Part shown: one piece after another, positions 1 through 5,919 of the stretch
How the letters are laid out: the number at the start of each line of letters is the position of its first letter
Numbering within the stretch: position 1 is the first letter of the stretch
Assembly: GCA_903883985.1 (NCBI GenBank)
Contig: CAISDD010000076.1
Coordinates: 1-12,429 of the forward strand
DNA: 12,429 bases
Source of the DNA: an uncultured Pseudomonadota bacterium
GTDB taxonomy: Bacteria > Pseudomonadota > Gammaproteobacteria > Burkholderiales > Thiobacillaceae
Reading direction: 5' to 3'
Translations under genes and position numbers: made by a program
The notes under the pieces: generated by a model
What the model was told of the DNA's origin: nothing
Databases searched by the model: none
What the model saw: only the letters and a program-made list of their open reading frames with translations

Positions 1-418
1 AACGGGCGAAATGCGTGCGACCGATCAGATCCTTGTTGCCGGCGTAGGTATAGGCGCCAGCCAGGGCGTCGCGCACACCCAGCTTCTCCAGTTCCACCGC
101 AATGAGCCGCGCACGCAGGGCACGGCCTTCTCGGTTGCGGCAGAGGCCTTGCACCAGGATTTCGTTTTCCGGATCGACTCGCAAACCAACGATATGTACC
201 GTGGTGTGGCGCCAGGTGATCGAAATTTCAACGCCGGCCACCAACTCCATGCCGTGAATCTCGGCTTCGGCACGGGCCTCGGACAAGCCGCAGAGATCGT
301 CATGATCGGTGAGTGCCAGGACGTTCACGCCTTGTCCGGCGGCTCGCCTCGCAAGCTCGAGGGGCGAGAGTATCCCGTCGGAGGCGGTGGAATGACTGTG
401 TAGATCGTAGACCGTCAT
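1..418 (-). CDS. PHP-domain phosphoesterase (RNase AM / nucleoside 3',5'-bisphosphate phosphatase type), 3' end missing
   Basis: Reading leftward from ATG at 418, the frame stays open for 139 codons and runs off the window, so only the N-terminal half is present. The protein begins MTVYDLHSHSTASDG and shows the PHP metal-site motifs: H7 and H9 (HSHS), D14, D38-H39-D40 (TDHDD) and E64 (AGVEIS). This is the pattern of the TrpH/YciV family, known to remove phosphate from nucleoside 3',5'-bisphosphates and, in E. coli RNase AM, to trim RNA 5' ends. The activity here is inferred from family; a histidinol-phosphatase-like assignment is less likely because the spacing fits YciV better. It diverges from yciB across a 72-bp gap that must hold both promoters. 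I see no strong Shine-Dalgarno before the ATG. Confidence 0.88.
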   Translation of the reverse strand, partial: MTVYDLHSHSTASDGILSPLELARRAAGQGVNVLALTDHDDLCGLSEARAEAEIHGMELVAGVEISITWRHTTVHIVGLRVDPENEILVQGLCRNREGRALRARLIAVELEKLGVRDALAGAYTYAGNKDLIGRTHFAR

Positions 419-490
419 GAATTCTGGCTTGTGACGTGGTTGGCAATCATAGCAAAATGCCAGCCGCCCTCCCCCATCCCAGCCCTCTCC

Positions 491-1093
491 GTGAAGATTC
501 TGTTTGATTTGTTCCCCATCTTTCTCTTTTTCGCCGCCTATCAGGTGGGCGAGAAGAATCCCGTTGACACCACCGCGTGGCTGGCCGCACTAGGCATCCT
601 TCTCGACGGCGCCAAACCCGGCGTATTTCTCGCCACGCTGGTAGCCATGGTCGCCACCTTCGGCCAGATTGCCTGGGTCTGGCTGCGGCACCGCAAGGTG
701 GACACCATGTTGTGGGTGTCGCTGGTGCTGATCGTGGTATTTGGCGGCGCCACCTTGCTGCTGCACGACGAAACCTTCATCAAATGGAAACCGACCGTGC
801 TCTATTGGCTGTTCTCGCTCTCGCTGGGGTTGGGGCCCATCCTGTTCGAACGCAACTTGATCCGCTCGATGATGGAAAAGAACCTGTCTCTGCCTGACGC
901 GATCTGGAGCCGGCTCAACCTCGCCTGGGCAGCCTTCTTCGCCGCGATGGGCGTCATTAACCTGTGGGTGGCGATGCACTACTCCACCGATTCCTGGGTG
1001 AACTTCAAGATGTTCGGCTCCGTCGGTCTGATGCTGCTGTTCATCATCGGCCAGACGGTCTATCTGTCACGCCACATCAAGGAAGAAGAATGA
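491..1093 (+). CDS. yciB: Septation protein A, inner-membrane protein YciB/IspZ family
   Basis: The 200-residue product (MKILFDLFPIFLFFAAYQ...) is a multi-pass inner-membrane protein with about five hydrophobic helices. It matches the YciB/IspZ family in length and motifs: N-terminal KILFDLFPI, HDETFIKWKPT near residue 92, WSRLNLAWAAFF, and WVNFKMFG near the C terminus. YciB is known to influence cell-envelope synthesis, septation and intracellular septation in Shigella; its biochemical role is unsettled. I chose GTG at 491 because the family begins at MK-FLFD-FP; a longer in-frame GTG at 431 would add 20 residues with no family match. No clear Shine-Dalgarno precedes 491. The stop overlaps the next gene's start (ATGA), indicating one transcript with the YciI-family gene and bolA. 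Confidence 0.93.
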   Translation: MKILFDLFPIFLFFAAYQVGEKNPVDTTAWLAALGILLDGAKPGVFLATLVAMVATFGQIAWVWLRHRKVDTMLWVSLVLIVVFGGATLLLHDETFIKWKPTVLYWLFSLSLGLGPILFERNLIRSMMEKNLSLPDAIWSRLNLAWAAFFAAMGVINLWVAMHYSTDSWVNFKMFGSVGLMLLFIIGQTVYLSRHIKEEE

Positions 1094-1395
1094 GTCTTTT
1101 TTACGCCATCGTCGCCGAAGATGTGCCTGACAGCCTGGAAAATCGGCTATCTGCACGACCCGCGCATCTACAACGACTGAACCTGCTCAAGGACGAAGGA
1201 CGCTTGTTGCTGGCGGGGCCCTTTCCCGCGATCGACAGTCCGGACCCCGGTCCGGCCGGTTTTTCCGGCAGCCTCATCGTCGCCGCCTTTGCCAGCCTGG
1301 AAGAGGCGGAACTCTGGGCGAGTGCTGACCCCTACGTGACCGCGGGCGTCTACGCGCGAGTCATTGTGAAACCGTTCAAAAAGACTTTGCCATGA
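1090..1395 (+). CDS. YciI-family small protein
   Basis: A 101-residue cytoplasmic protein of the YciI/YCII fold (ferredoxin-like, usually about 100 residues). The conserved layout is visible: ARPAHLQRL with H26, a glycine turn with D35, LLAGPFPA, the stretch SLEEAELWASADPY around residues 69-82 with the family DP motif, and AGVYARVIVKPF. A His/Asp pair (H26, D35) is the proposed catalytic dyad in the family, but no general reaction is established, so the function is left open. The ATG at 1090 overlaps the yciB stop; GGAAG (1081-1085) lies 4 bases upstream. The stop overlaps the bolA ATG in the same way, so translation of the three genes is probably coupled. Confidence 0.88.
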   Translation: MSLFYAIVAEDVPDSLENRLSARPAHLQRLNLLKDEGRLLLAGPFPAIDSPDPGPAGFSGSLIVAAFASLEEAELWASADPYVTAGVYARVIVKPFKKTLP

Positions 1396-1658
1396 GTGAC
1401 ACGATAGAAGCAATGAAGCGGCGCTTGGCGCTGCTCGCCCCAGAACACATCGAGATCGCCGACGAATCCGCTCTCCACGCGGGACACGCCGGCGCCAAGT
1501 CGGGCGGCGGCCATTACCAGCTCACCCTGATTTCGTCCACCTTCATCGGACAGAGCAATGTGGCGCGCCACCGCGCCATCTATCAGGCGCTGGGCGACTT
1601 GATGAGCACGCGCGTCCATGCCCTGTCCATCACCGCACTGGCCCCCGACGAACTCTGA
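1392..1658 (+). CDS. bolA: BolA family protein
   Basis: An 88-residue protein with the BolA class II KH-like fold: a short N-terminal helix, the acidic segment EIADESALH (residues 21-29), GGHYQLTLISSTFIGQ, the signature RHRAIYQALGDL (59-70) and VHALSI (75-80). It contains no cysteine. BolA proteins bind monothiol glutaredoxins through a shared iron-sulfur cluster, and some also bind DNA and affect cell shape and stress response. BolA is preferred over IbaG/YrbA because of its length and the RHR...VHAL pattern. The ATG overlaps the stop of the YciI gene; no independent Shine-Dalgarno is seen, which fits translational coupling. Confidence 0.9.
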   Translation: MSDTIEAMKRRLALLAPEHIEIADESALHAGHAGAKSGGGHYQLTLISSTFIGQSNVARHRAIYQALGDLMSTRVHALSITALAPDEL

Positions 1659-1720
1659 TTCGGCGGAACTTGTACGCGCGATTCCACTCACTAACCGTTC
1701 TGTCCACCCTGAGGAAACCC

Positions 1721-2578
1721 ATGAAACACGCCCGACTGCTGTCTCTACTCATCGCCTGCTGCGCCCTGCCTGTGCAAGCTGCCAACACGCCCGCCGCTGC
1801 ACCCGTACCGGCACCTGCACCTGCACCTGCACCTGCGGCCGGGGCCGCAGCCGCGGACGACAAACCGGTGGCCGTGGTCAACGGGGTCCCCGTTCCGTCC
1901 ATGTACGCCAACTTTATCCGGCAGAACCGCCAGAAGCGCAACATGCCCCCCGAAGCACTCACGAACGAAGCGATCAAGGAGGGTGCGGTGACCGCAGAAC
2001 TCCTCGCCCAGGATGCTTTGAAGAAACACCTGGACAAGGATCCTATGGTCGCCGTCGCCTTGCAATTCCAGAAGACGGAGTTGCTCGGCCGCGCGGCGGT
2101 GGAAGATTACCTGCGCACACATCCCATCAGCGAAGACACCTTGAAGACGGAATACGAAAAGGCCAAAGCACGGGCGGGCACGACCGAGTACCGCGCGGAA
2201 CACATCCTGGTGGGCAGCGAAAAGGAGGCCAATGAGATCATCGCCAAGCTCGGCAGCGGCAAGAAAAGCAAATTTGAAGACCTCGCCAAGAAATCCTCCA
2301 AGGACAGTTCTGCCGGTAACGGCGGCGATCTCGGCTGGGTGCTGCCGTCCAACCTGGTGCCGGAATTCGCGCAGGCCATGGTGGGTCTCAAGAAGGGTCA
2401 GGTCTCTAAGACTCCGGTGCAGACCCGATTCGGCTGGCACATCCTCCGCCTGGAAGATACTCGCAAACTCGATTTCCCCGAGTACGACAAGGTAAAGAAC
2501 CGCATCGCCGGCGAGTTACAGCAGCAGGAAATCGGAAAACTGGTCAAGGAACTGGCCACCACGGCCAAGGTGGAGTAA
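1721..2578 (+). CDS. Periplasmic parvulin-type peptidyl-prolyl cis-trans isomerase
   Basis: A 285-residue secreted protein. Residues 1-20 are a signal peptide (KHAR, a hydrophobic core, then VQA/A). A Pro-Ala linker, residues 28-40, follows. Residues 50-150 form a SurA-like helical chaperone segment (VAVVNGVPVPS...). Residues 157-248 form the parvulin domain, with EYRAEHILV, KFEDLAKKSSKDSSA, GGDLGW (202-206 region), PEFAQAMVGLKKGQVS and FGWHILRLED, all expected for an active PpiC/PrsA-type isomerase. Its role would be folding of exported or outer-membrane proteins. GAGGAAA (1711-1717) is a good ribosome site 3-5 bases before the ATG; a longer in-frame ORF upstream lacks this. The gene lies 62 bp after bolA and may share its transcript. 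The DNA of the Pro-Ala linker is a hexanucleotide microrepeat. Confidence 0.93.
   Translation: MKHARLLSLLIACCALPVQAANTPAAAPVPAPAPAPAPAAGAAAADDKPVAVVNGVPVPSMYANFIRQNRQKRNMPPEALTNEAIKEGAVTAELLAQDALKKHLDKDPMVAVALQFQKTELLGRAAVEDYLRTHPISEDTLKTEYEKAKARAGTTEYRAEHILVGSEKEANEIIAKLGSGKKSKFEDLAKKSSKDSSAGNGGDLGWVLPSNLVPEFAQAMVGLKKGQVSKTPVQTRFGWHILRLEDTRKLDFPEYDKVKNRIAGELQQQEIGKLVKELATTAKVE
1811..1834 (+). repeat. Hexanucleotide microrepeat (GCACCT x4)
   Basis: Four tandem copies of GCACCT, preceded by an imperfect copy, encode the Pro-Ala linker of the secreted isomerase. A unit of 6 bases changes linker length without breaking the frame. Confidence 0.85.
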
Positions 2579-2604
2579 GGCAGGTTCAAGAGCCAGGATT
2601 CGAA

Positions 2605-2630
2605 GGGGCAAGGGGATGAAACCCTGCCCC
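2605..2630 (+). terminator. Bulged hairpin after the isomerase gene, possible terminator
   Basis: GGGGCA-A-GGG, loop GATGAAA, CCC-TGCCCC: a nine-pair GC-rich stem with a single bulged A, starting 26 bases after the isomerase stop and lying upstream of the sodB promoter. There is no T-run after it, so it is not a textbook intrinsic terminator; it could instead stabilise the mRNA 3' end or aid Rho-dependent termination. Confidence 0.4.
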
Positions 2631-2666
2631 GTCCGTCGCGGAATAACCTAGAGTTTCAGTCAACTA

Positions 2667-2695
2667 TTGCCCCATCCTGGCTGCACACGTAAAAT
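2667..2695 (+). promoter_or_regulatory. Sigma70-like promoter of sodB
   Basis: TTGCCC (2667-2672) and TAAAAT (2690-2695) are separated by exactly 17 bases, matching TTGACA/TATAAT at 4 and 5 of 6 positions. Transcription would begin near 2702, leaving a leader of about 40 bases that holds the GGAG ribosome site (2731-2734) 8 bases before the sodB ATG. Confidence 0.6.
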
Positions 2696-2742
2696 CACCG
2701 GGTCTTGCAAGCAGACGCTTTTCTAACCCCGGAGAACCCAAC

Positions 2743-3327
2743 ATGGAACACCAACTGCCCGCCCTGCCCTACGCCAAAGACGCCCTCGCTCCCCACATGA
2801 GCGCGGAAACCTTCGATTACCACCATGCCAAGCACCATCAGGCCTACGTCACCAATCTGAACAATCTGATCAAGGGCACCGATTTCGAGAATAAAACCCT
2901 GGAAGAAATCGTCAAGACCGCCCCCGCCGGAGGGATCTACAACAACGCCGCCCAGGTCTCCAACCACACCTTTTTCTGGAACTGCATGAAGCCGAACGGC
3001 GGCGGCGCGCCTTCCGGTGCACTGGCCGCAGCCATCAACGCCAAGTGGGGAACGCTGGACGAATTCAAGAAGGCCTTCCAGACCAGCGCCGTGGGCAACT
3101 TCGGTTCCGGCTGGACCTGGCTGGTAAAGAAGACCGACGGTTCCGTCGACATCGTCAACATGGGTGCTGCCGGCACCCCACTGACCACCGGCGACCGCGC
3201 GCTACTGTGCGTGGACGTGTGGGAACACGCCTACTACATCGACTACCGCAACCTGCGTCCCAAGTTTGTCGAGACTTTCCTCACCCATCTGGTCAACTGG
3301 GACTTCGTGAGCGCGAACTTCGCCTGA
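2743..3327 (+). CDS. sodB: Superoxide dismutase [Fe]
   Basis: A 194-residue cytoplasmic enzyme converting superoxide to hydrogen peroxide and oxygen. It is very close to E. coli SodB in length and motifs: LPALPYAKDALAPHMSAET at the N terminus, YHHAKHHQAYV, NNAAQVSNHTFFWN, FGSGWTWLV and DVWEHAYYIDYRN. The metal ligands are H27, H75, D158 and H162. Q71 in the AAQV motif is the second-sphere glutamine typical of iron rather than manganese enzymes. There is no signal peptide. The gene has its own promoter and a GGAG ribosome site, and stands alone between the isomerase gene and the toxin-antitoxin remnant. Fe specificity is inferred from sequence; cambialistic metal use cannot be excluded. Confidence 0.97.
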   Translation: MEHQLPALPYAKDALAPHMSAETFDYHHAKHHQAYVTNLNNLIKGTDFENKTLEEIVKTAPAGGIYNNAAQVSNHTFFWNCMKPNGGGAPSGALAAAINAKWGTLDEFKKAFQTSAVGNFGSGWTWLVKKTDGSVDIVNMGAAGTPLTTGDRALLCVDVWEHAYYIDYRNLRPKFVETFLTHLVNWDFVSANFA

Positions 3328-3453
3328 TCCTGTCATGGGTCGAGGCCCCCCCTCCGTTGCTCACCAGTCTGCGGGGTTGGGGGTTGGTCTACGGCACTTC
3401 GGTTTCAGAAGAATGTAGCGAGGACAGCGGAACATAAACGGGGATCTGGTATT

Positions 3454-3475
3454 GGGTGCCGAACACATGGCACCC
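3454..3475. repeat. Perfect 7-bp inverted repeat upstream of ccdA
   Basis: GGGTGCC (3454-3460), an 8-base spacer, then GGCACCC (3469-3475). It lies 36 bases before the ccdA start, just upstream of a TATACT -10-like box (3491-3496). It may be a protein-binding site or a weak hairpin. The rest of the 3328-3453 gap shows no gene and no clear terminator for sodB. Confidence 0.5.
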
Positions 3476-3490
3476 CGCGATACAAGGGGC

Positions 3491-3518
3491 TATACTATGC
3501 GCATACATTGATGCGCAT
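3491..3518 (+). promoter_or_regulatory. Probable ccdAB promoter -10 box and twin-palindrome operator
   Basis: TATACT (3491-3496) resembles a -10 box, although the -35 region at the proper distance (TGGCAC, 3468-3473) is poor. Immediately downstream are two identical self-complementary octamers ATGCGCAT at 3497-3504 and 3511-3518, 14 bp centre to centre; the second contains the ccdA start codon. Paired palindromes at the start of an antitoxin gene fit the known autoregulation of toxin-antitoxin operons by ribbon-helix-helix antitoxins. Binding is inferred. Confidence 0.5.
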
Positions 3519-3801
3519 CATTATTATCGTGCCTACTATTCAAGCAGCGGCCCCCAATCGCGCCGCGCTTTCCCGACATACCGCCAAGCGGGCCACCAAC
3601 CTGAGCCTGAGCGCTGATGTCCTGGACGCAGCCAAGGAACTTAAGATCAACGTGTCCCAGGTCTGCGACAGCCATTTACGAGAGGTTGTTCGCCGAGAAC
3701 AGGAACGCCGCTGGCGTGAGGAGCATGCGGATTTCATCGCCGCCTACAATGCCACCATCGAAGCCGAAGGCCTGCCGCTCGACGAGTGGAGAACCTTTTG
3801 A
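3511..3801 (+). CDS. ccdA: CcdA-family antitoxin (type II toxin-antitoxin)
   Basis: A 96-residue protein. Residues about 27-62 (RATNLSLSADVLDAAKELKI...) match the ribbon-helix-helix DNA-binding part of CcdA. Residues 63-96 (REQERRWREEHADFIAAYN...DEWRTF) match the flexible CcdB-binding tail, including the terminal W-x-x-F pattern. Usual CcdA length is 72-80, so the stretch IVPTIQAAAPNRAALSRHTA before the DNA-binding domain is an extra segment of about 15 residues. I chose ATG at 3511 because MRI- is the usual family start; a TTG at 3508 and a GTG at 3529 are alternatives, and none has a ribosome site. The stop overlaps the ccdB start (TGATG), the normal ccdAB arrangement. Because the partner toxin is frameshifted, this antitoxin may be an orphan, or may still neutralise a CcdB encoded elsewhere. 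Confidence 0.85.
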   Translation: MRIIIIVPTIQAAAPNRAALSRHTAKRATNLSLSADVLDAAKELKINVSQVCDSHLREVVRREQERRWREEHADFIAAYNATIEAEGLPLDEWRTF

Positions 3802-4108
3802 TGGCAAGGTTCGATGTCTATCCCAACCCCGGTTCGCATGCCACACCCTACTTGCTCGACGTTCAGAGTGAACTTCTGGATGGACTGGACAGCCGCATGG
3901 TGATTCCGCTGCGCAGCCTAGATCACTTCGCCAAGGTCAAGTTGCCAACCTCACCCCGGTGATCAACATCCAAGGCGCGGACTACCTGTTGGAGACACCC
4001 AAGATGGGCGCGGTCCCTCAGCGTATCTTGAAGTCACCAGTCACCTCTTTGGCCGCTGAGCAGGTTCAAATCACTGCCGCCCTGGATTTCCTGTTCCAGG
4101 GCTATTGA
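3801..4108 (+). pseudogene. ccdB: ccdB toxin gene disrupted by a one-base frameshift
   Basis: From ATG 3801 the frame gives MARFDVYPNPG...PYLLDVQSELLDGLDSRMVIPL, plainly CcdB, the DNA gyrase poison. It then diverges after FAKVKL and stops at 3960-3962, giving 53 residues. In the next frame the family sequence resumes at once (ANLTPVINIQGADYLLETPK...AALDFLFQGY, stop at 4106-4108). Restoring one base near 3944 (TTGGCC instead of TTGCC) would give an intact 102-residue CcdB, the normal length. The truncated product lacks the C-terminal region that contacts gyrase and CcdA, so it should be non-toxic. Apart from this lesion the coding sequence has no other stop, so the mutation is recent or a sequencing error. 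Confidence 0.9.
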
Positions 4109-4267
4109 TCAGATCAGCTTATCACCACCATCAGGCACACCCTGCATACGGTGGAGTACAGGCGCGAACAGTGATGCTGGCACATGACACATGATCAGGC
4201 CCTCCCTAGCCGAGGTTTAACAAGAGCCATATTTTTCACTAACAATCATACAGTTACTGCGTACCGG

Positions 4268-4292
4268 TGTAACTTCTCAATAAGGCACGGCA
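4268..4292 (+). repeat. Left terminal inverted repeat of the MITE-like element
   Basis: Starts TGTAACTTCTCAATAAG and pairs with 4525-4549 at 24 of 25 positions; the only mismatch is G at 4284. Confidence 0.85.
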
Positions 4293-4423
4293 ACCCTGTC
4301 GACTGCGTGACGAGACCTATCGCGACTTCACCGGTGGCCCCTCTCAAGAAGCACGCTTCAACCCGGTGCTTCAAAAAGAAATCATCGCGGCAGCGCCGGC
4401 TTCCGGCCGGCTGTTTTCAAAGA

Positions 4424-4443
4424 CGCAGGCAAGGATGCCTGCG
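4424..4443. repeat. Perfect 8-bp hairpin inside the MITE-like element
   Basis: CGCAGGCA (4424-4431), loop AGGA, TGCCTGCG (4436-4443). It resembles short palindromic intergenic units of proteobacteria; whether it recurs in this genome cannot be judged from one window. Confidence 0.6.
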
Positions 4444-4524
4444 CTACAGGGACTCGCCAGGGCTTCTTCAACCTGCCTGGTGGGTTACATCACTACCCCG
4501 CGTGAACGGGCGCTGACCGCACTA

Positions 4525-4549
4525 TGCCGTGACTTATTGAGAAGTTACA
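4525..4549 (-). repeat. Right terminal inverted repeat of the MITE-like element
   Basis: Ends CTTATTGAGAAGTTACA on the plus strand (the first base of this motif is at 4533), the complement of the left repeat. Confidence 0.85.
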
Positions 4550-4746
4550 AAACACTGTCTCAAGATCGGGGCCCACCATAGGGGAAATTGAGCGGACAAC
4601 ACAGGAATCAAGGATGATCCAATATTCCAACGTTGGCCGTGCCTACGAGGGTCACATAGATTCACCCGAATGGTGAACGCCGCTTGCTGCACCTGTCTTC
4701 ATGCGGCATCCTGGTATTTGCGAAGTGCTCAGCCGAGGATTCAAGG

Positions 4747-5919
4747 ATGATCGCTCTACCGCAACTCATTTCCTCCGGGCTGAAGACCCAGGGTGCGGCG
4801 CTGCCGGCACCCAGCACCACACCCGTGGCCAAGGCGGCTTTCCAGCCGGGTGCCAGCTACCAGGGCCGAGTGATCGAGAACTTGTCGGGCGGGCGCAGTC
4901 TGGTGCAAGTTGCGGGGCAGCCGCTCGACATGGCGCTGCCGCGTGGCAGCCAGGTTGGCGACACGATACGCCTGACCTATCTCTACAGCGCGCCGCGCCC
5001 CACTTTTTCCGTGGAGCCGCAGGCGATCGATGCGACCCAACCGGTACGCCTGTCGCAGAGTGCGCAACAGCTCACCGCCCTGGCGCAGTTGGCCCGGCCG
5101 GCCGCCGCGGGCGCGCCGCCGCCTACCCTCCCTACTGCCGCGCAAATCGCCCAGGCGGGAGCGAGTGCGTGGCGGCCCCTGCTAGGTGGCCCCGCGCCGC
5201 TGGCGAACCCTCCTTCCCTCGTCACCGCGAGTCATTTTCCAGGGGGTGCGCCTATCGAAACTCTCGCCACCGCGACCGCGCTGACTGGCGATGCGCCCGT
5301 GGAGGCCGCGCTCGCGGGCCTGGCCAGCGACGGCGCCACCAGCAACCTGGCGGCCCTGCACTCCGGTGCCGCAGATAGCCAGGCGGTGTTGCCGCAGCGC
5401 CTGCACCAGACCCTGCGCGAAAGCGGTCTGTTCTACGAGGCGCATCTTCAGCGTTGGGCGAGCGGCGCTTTCGAGCTGGCCGCGTTGCGTCGCGAACCGC
5501 AGGCTCACATCGCCGGCGACGCGCCGATGGCGACGGCGGCGGGACTCACGAACATGCCGGAAGAAGCCGCACGTCTGGCGGGGCGGCAATTGCAGATGCT
5601 CGATGGCGCACCCTTTCTCTGGCAGGGTTTCGCCTGGCCCGGCCAGTGGCTGGAATGGCAGGTACGGGAACAGGGAGGCGGCGGCGCCGGCGAGGACGTC
5701 GCCACCTGGGCCACGGAACTGCGCCTGACACTGCCGCGCCTGGGGGGCGTCACCGCGCGTCTGTCTCTGGCCGGGGACAGGCTGGTCGTGGGCCTGGGCG
5801 CGAGCGATGCGGGAACTCAGGAGGCCATGCGTGCCGCCCTGCCCAGGCTGGAGCAGGCGCTCAGGATAGTGGGATTGAAACCCGCCGGCATCAGCGTAGG
5901 CCGGGTCGATGCCGGCTGA
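4747..5919 (+). CDS. FliK-like flagellar hook-length control protein
   Basis: A 390-residue protein with the FliK layout. There is an N-terminal segment (1-100), a low-complexity Ala/Pro/Gln-rich middle (100-210), the stretch RESGLFYEAHLQRWASG (224-240) and a C-terminal Flg_hook domain (about 295-387). That domain includes WLEWQV, ATELRLTLPRLGGVTARLSLAGDRLVVGL, LPRLEQALRIVGL and the closing ISVGRV. FliK is a secreted ruler that ends hook or rod export by acting on FlhB. Paired with an FlhB-like gene, it resembles the YlqG/YlqH pairs that lie outside the main flagellar operons. ATG 4747 is chosen because GAGG (4735-4738) lies 8 bases upstream; an in-frame start at 4684 lacks this. The stop lies 11 bases inside the next gene. 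Whether it acts in the flagellum or on another type III-like exporter is not shown here. Confidence 0.82.
   Translation: MIALPQLISSGLKTQGAALPAPSTTPVAKAAFQPGASYQGRVIENLSGGRSLVQVAGQPLDMALPRGSQVGDTIRLTYLYSAPRPTFSVEPQAIDATQPVRLSQSAQQLTALAQLARPAAAGAPPPTLPTAAQIAQAGASAWRPLLGGPAPLANPPSLVTASHFPGGAPIETLATATALTGDAPVEAALAGLASDGATSNLAALHSGAADSQAVLPQRLHQTLRESGLFYEAHLQRWASGAFELAALRREPQAHIAGDAPMATAAGLTNMPEEAARLAGRQLQMLDGAPFLWQGFAWPGQWLEWQVREQGGGGAGEDVATWATELRLTLPRLGGVTARLSLAGDRLVVGLGASDAGTQEAMRAALPRLEQALRIVGLKPAGISVGRVDAG

Larger units (their letters stand above)
4268..4549. mobile_element. MITE-like non-autonomous element, 282 bp, with terminal inverted repeats
   Basis: The ends at 4268-4292 and 4525-4549 are inverted repeats of 25 bp with one mismatch, each beginning TGTAACTTCTCAATAAG when read inward. 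There is no transposase inside. The interior is rich in secondary structure: GAAGCAC/GTGCTTC (4348-4372), a bulged CAG-CCGGC stem (4391-4413) and CGCAGGCA/TGCCTGCG (4424-4443). The size, the long terminal repeats and the lack of coding capacity fit a miniature inverted-repeat element mobilised in trans, or a remnant of an insertion sequence with its centre deleted. The TG...CA termini occur in several IS families; I cannot assign one. No target-site duplication is visible in the immediate flanks. An RNA-level function of the 25-bp arms is the alternative. Confidence 0.6.
4109..4746. other. Non-coding accessory gap between ccdB and the fliK-like gene
   Basis: About 640 bp without a gene I can support. 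Short open frames exist on the plus strand, but none resembles a known family or has a convincing ribosome site. What the stretch does hold is a pair of long inverted repeats (4268-4292 and 4525-4549) bounding a MITE-like element, internal hairpins, and a 12-base direct repeat (TCAAGGATGATC) at 4608-4619 and 4741-4752. Part of 4109-4190 may be decayed transposase or toxin-antitoxin flank, but I cannot identify it. Confidence 0.6.

Noticed and set aside
431..490. Longer YciB start at GTG 431
   Set aside because: Adds 20 residues before the conserved family N terminus and has no ribosome site.
1745..2440. 231-residue minus-strand frame opposite the isomerase gene
   Set aside because: Antisense to a clearly coding, motif-rich gene; no independent support.
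3328..3453. Possible sodB terminator using the C-rich run near 3345 and G-rich run near 3372
   Set aside because: The runs do not form a convincing continuous stem and no T-tract follows.
4109..4267. Transposase remnant after ccdB
   Set aside because: Short peptide stretches look vaguely protein-like, but nothing can be matched to a named transposase family.
4537..4565. Promoter for the fliK-like gene (TTGAGA plus TCAAGA)
   Set aside because: The -10 candidate matches poorly and the -35 lies within the inverted repeat; no flagellar sigma28 pattern was seen either.
4366..4581. 71-residue open frame across the MITE-like element (and a 110-residue frame from 4184)
   Set aside because: No ribosome site and no recognisable family. 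The frames run through the inverted repeats and hairpins, so they are likely chance.
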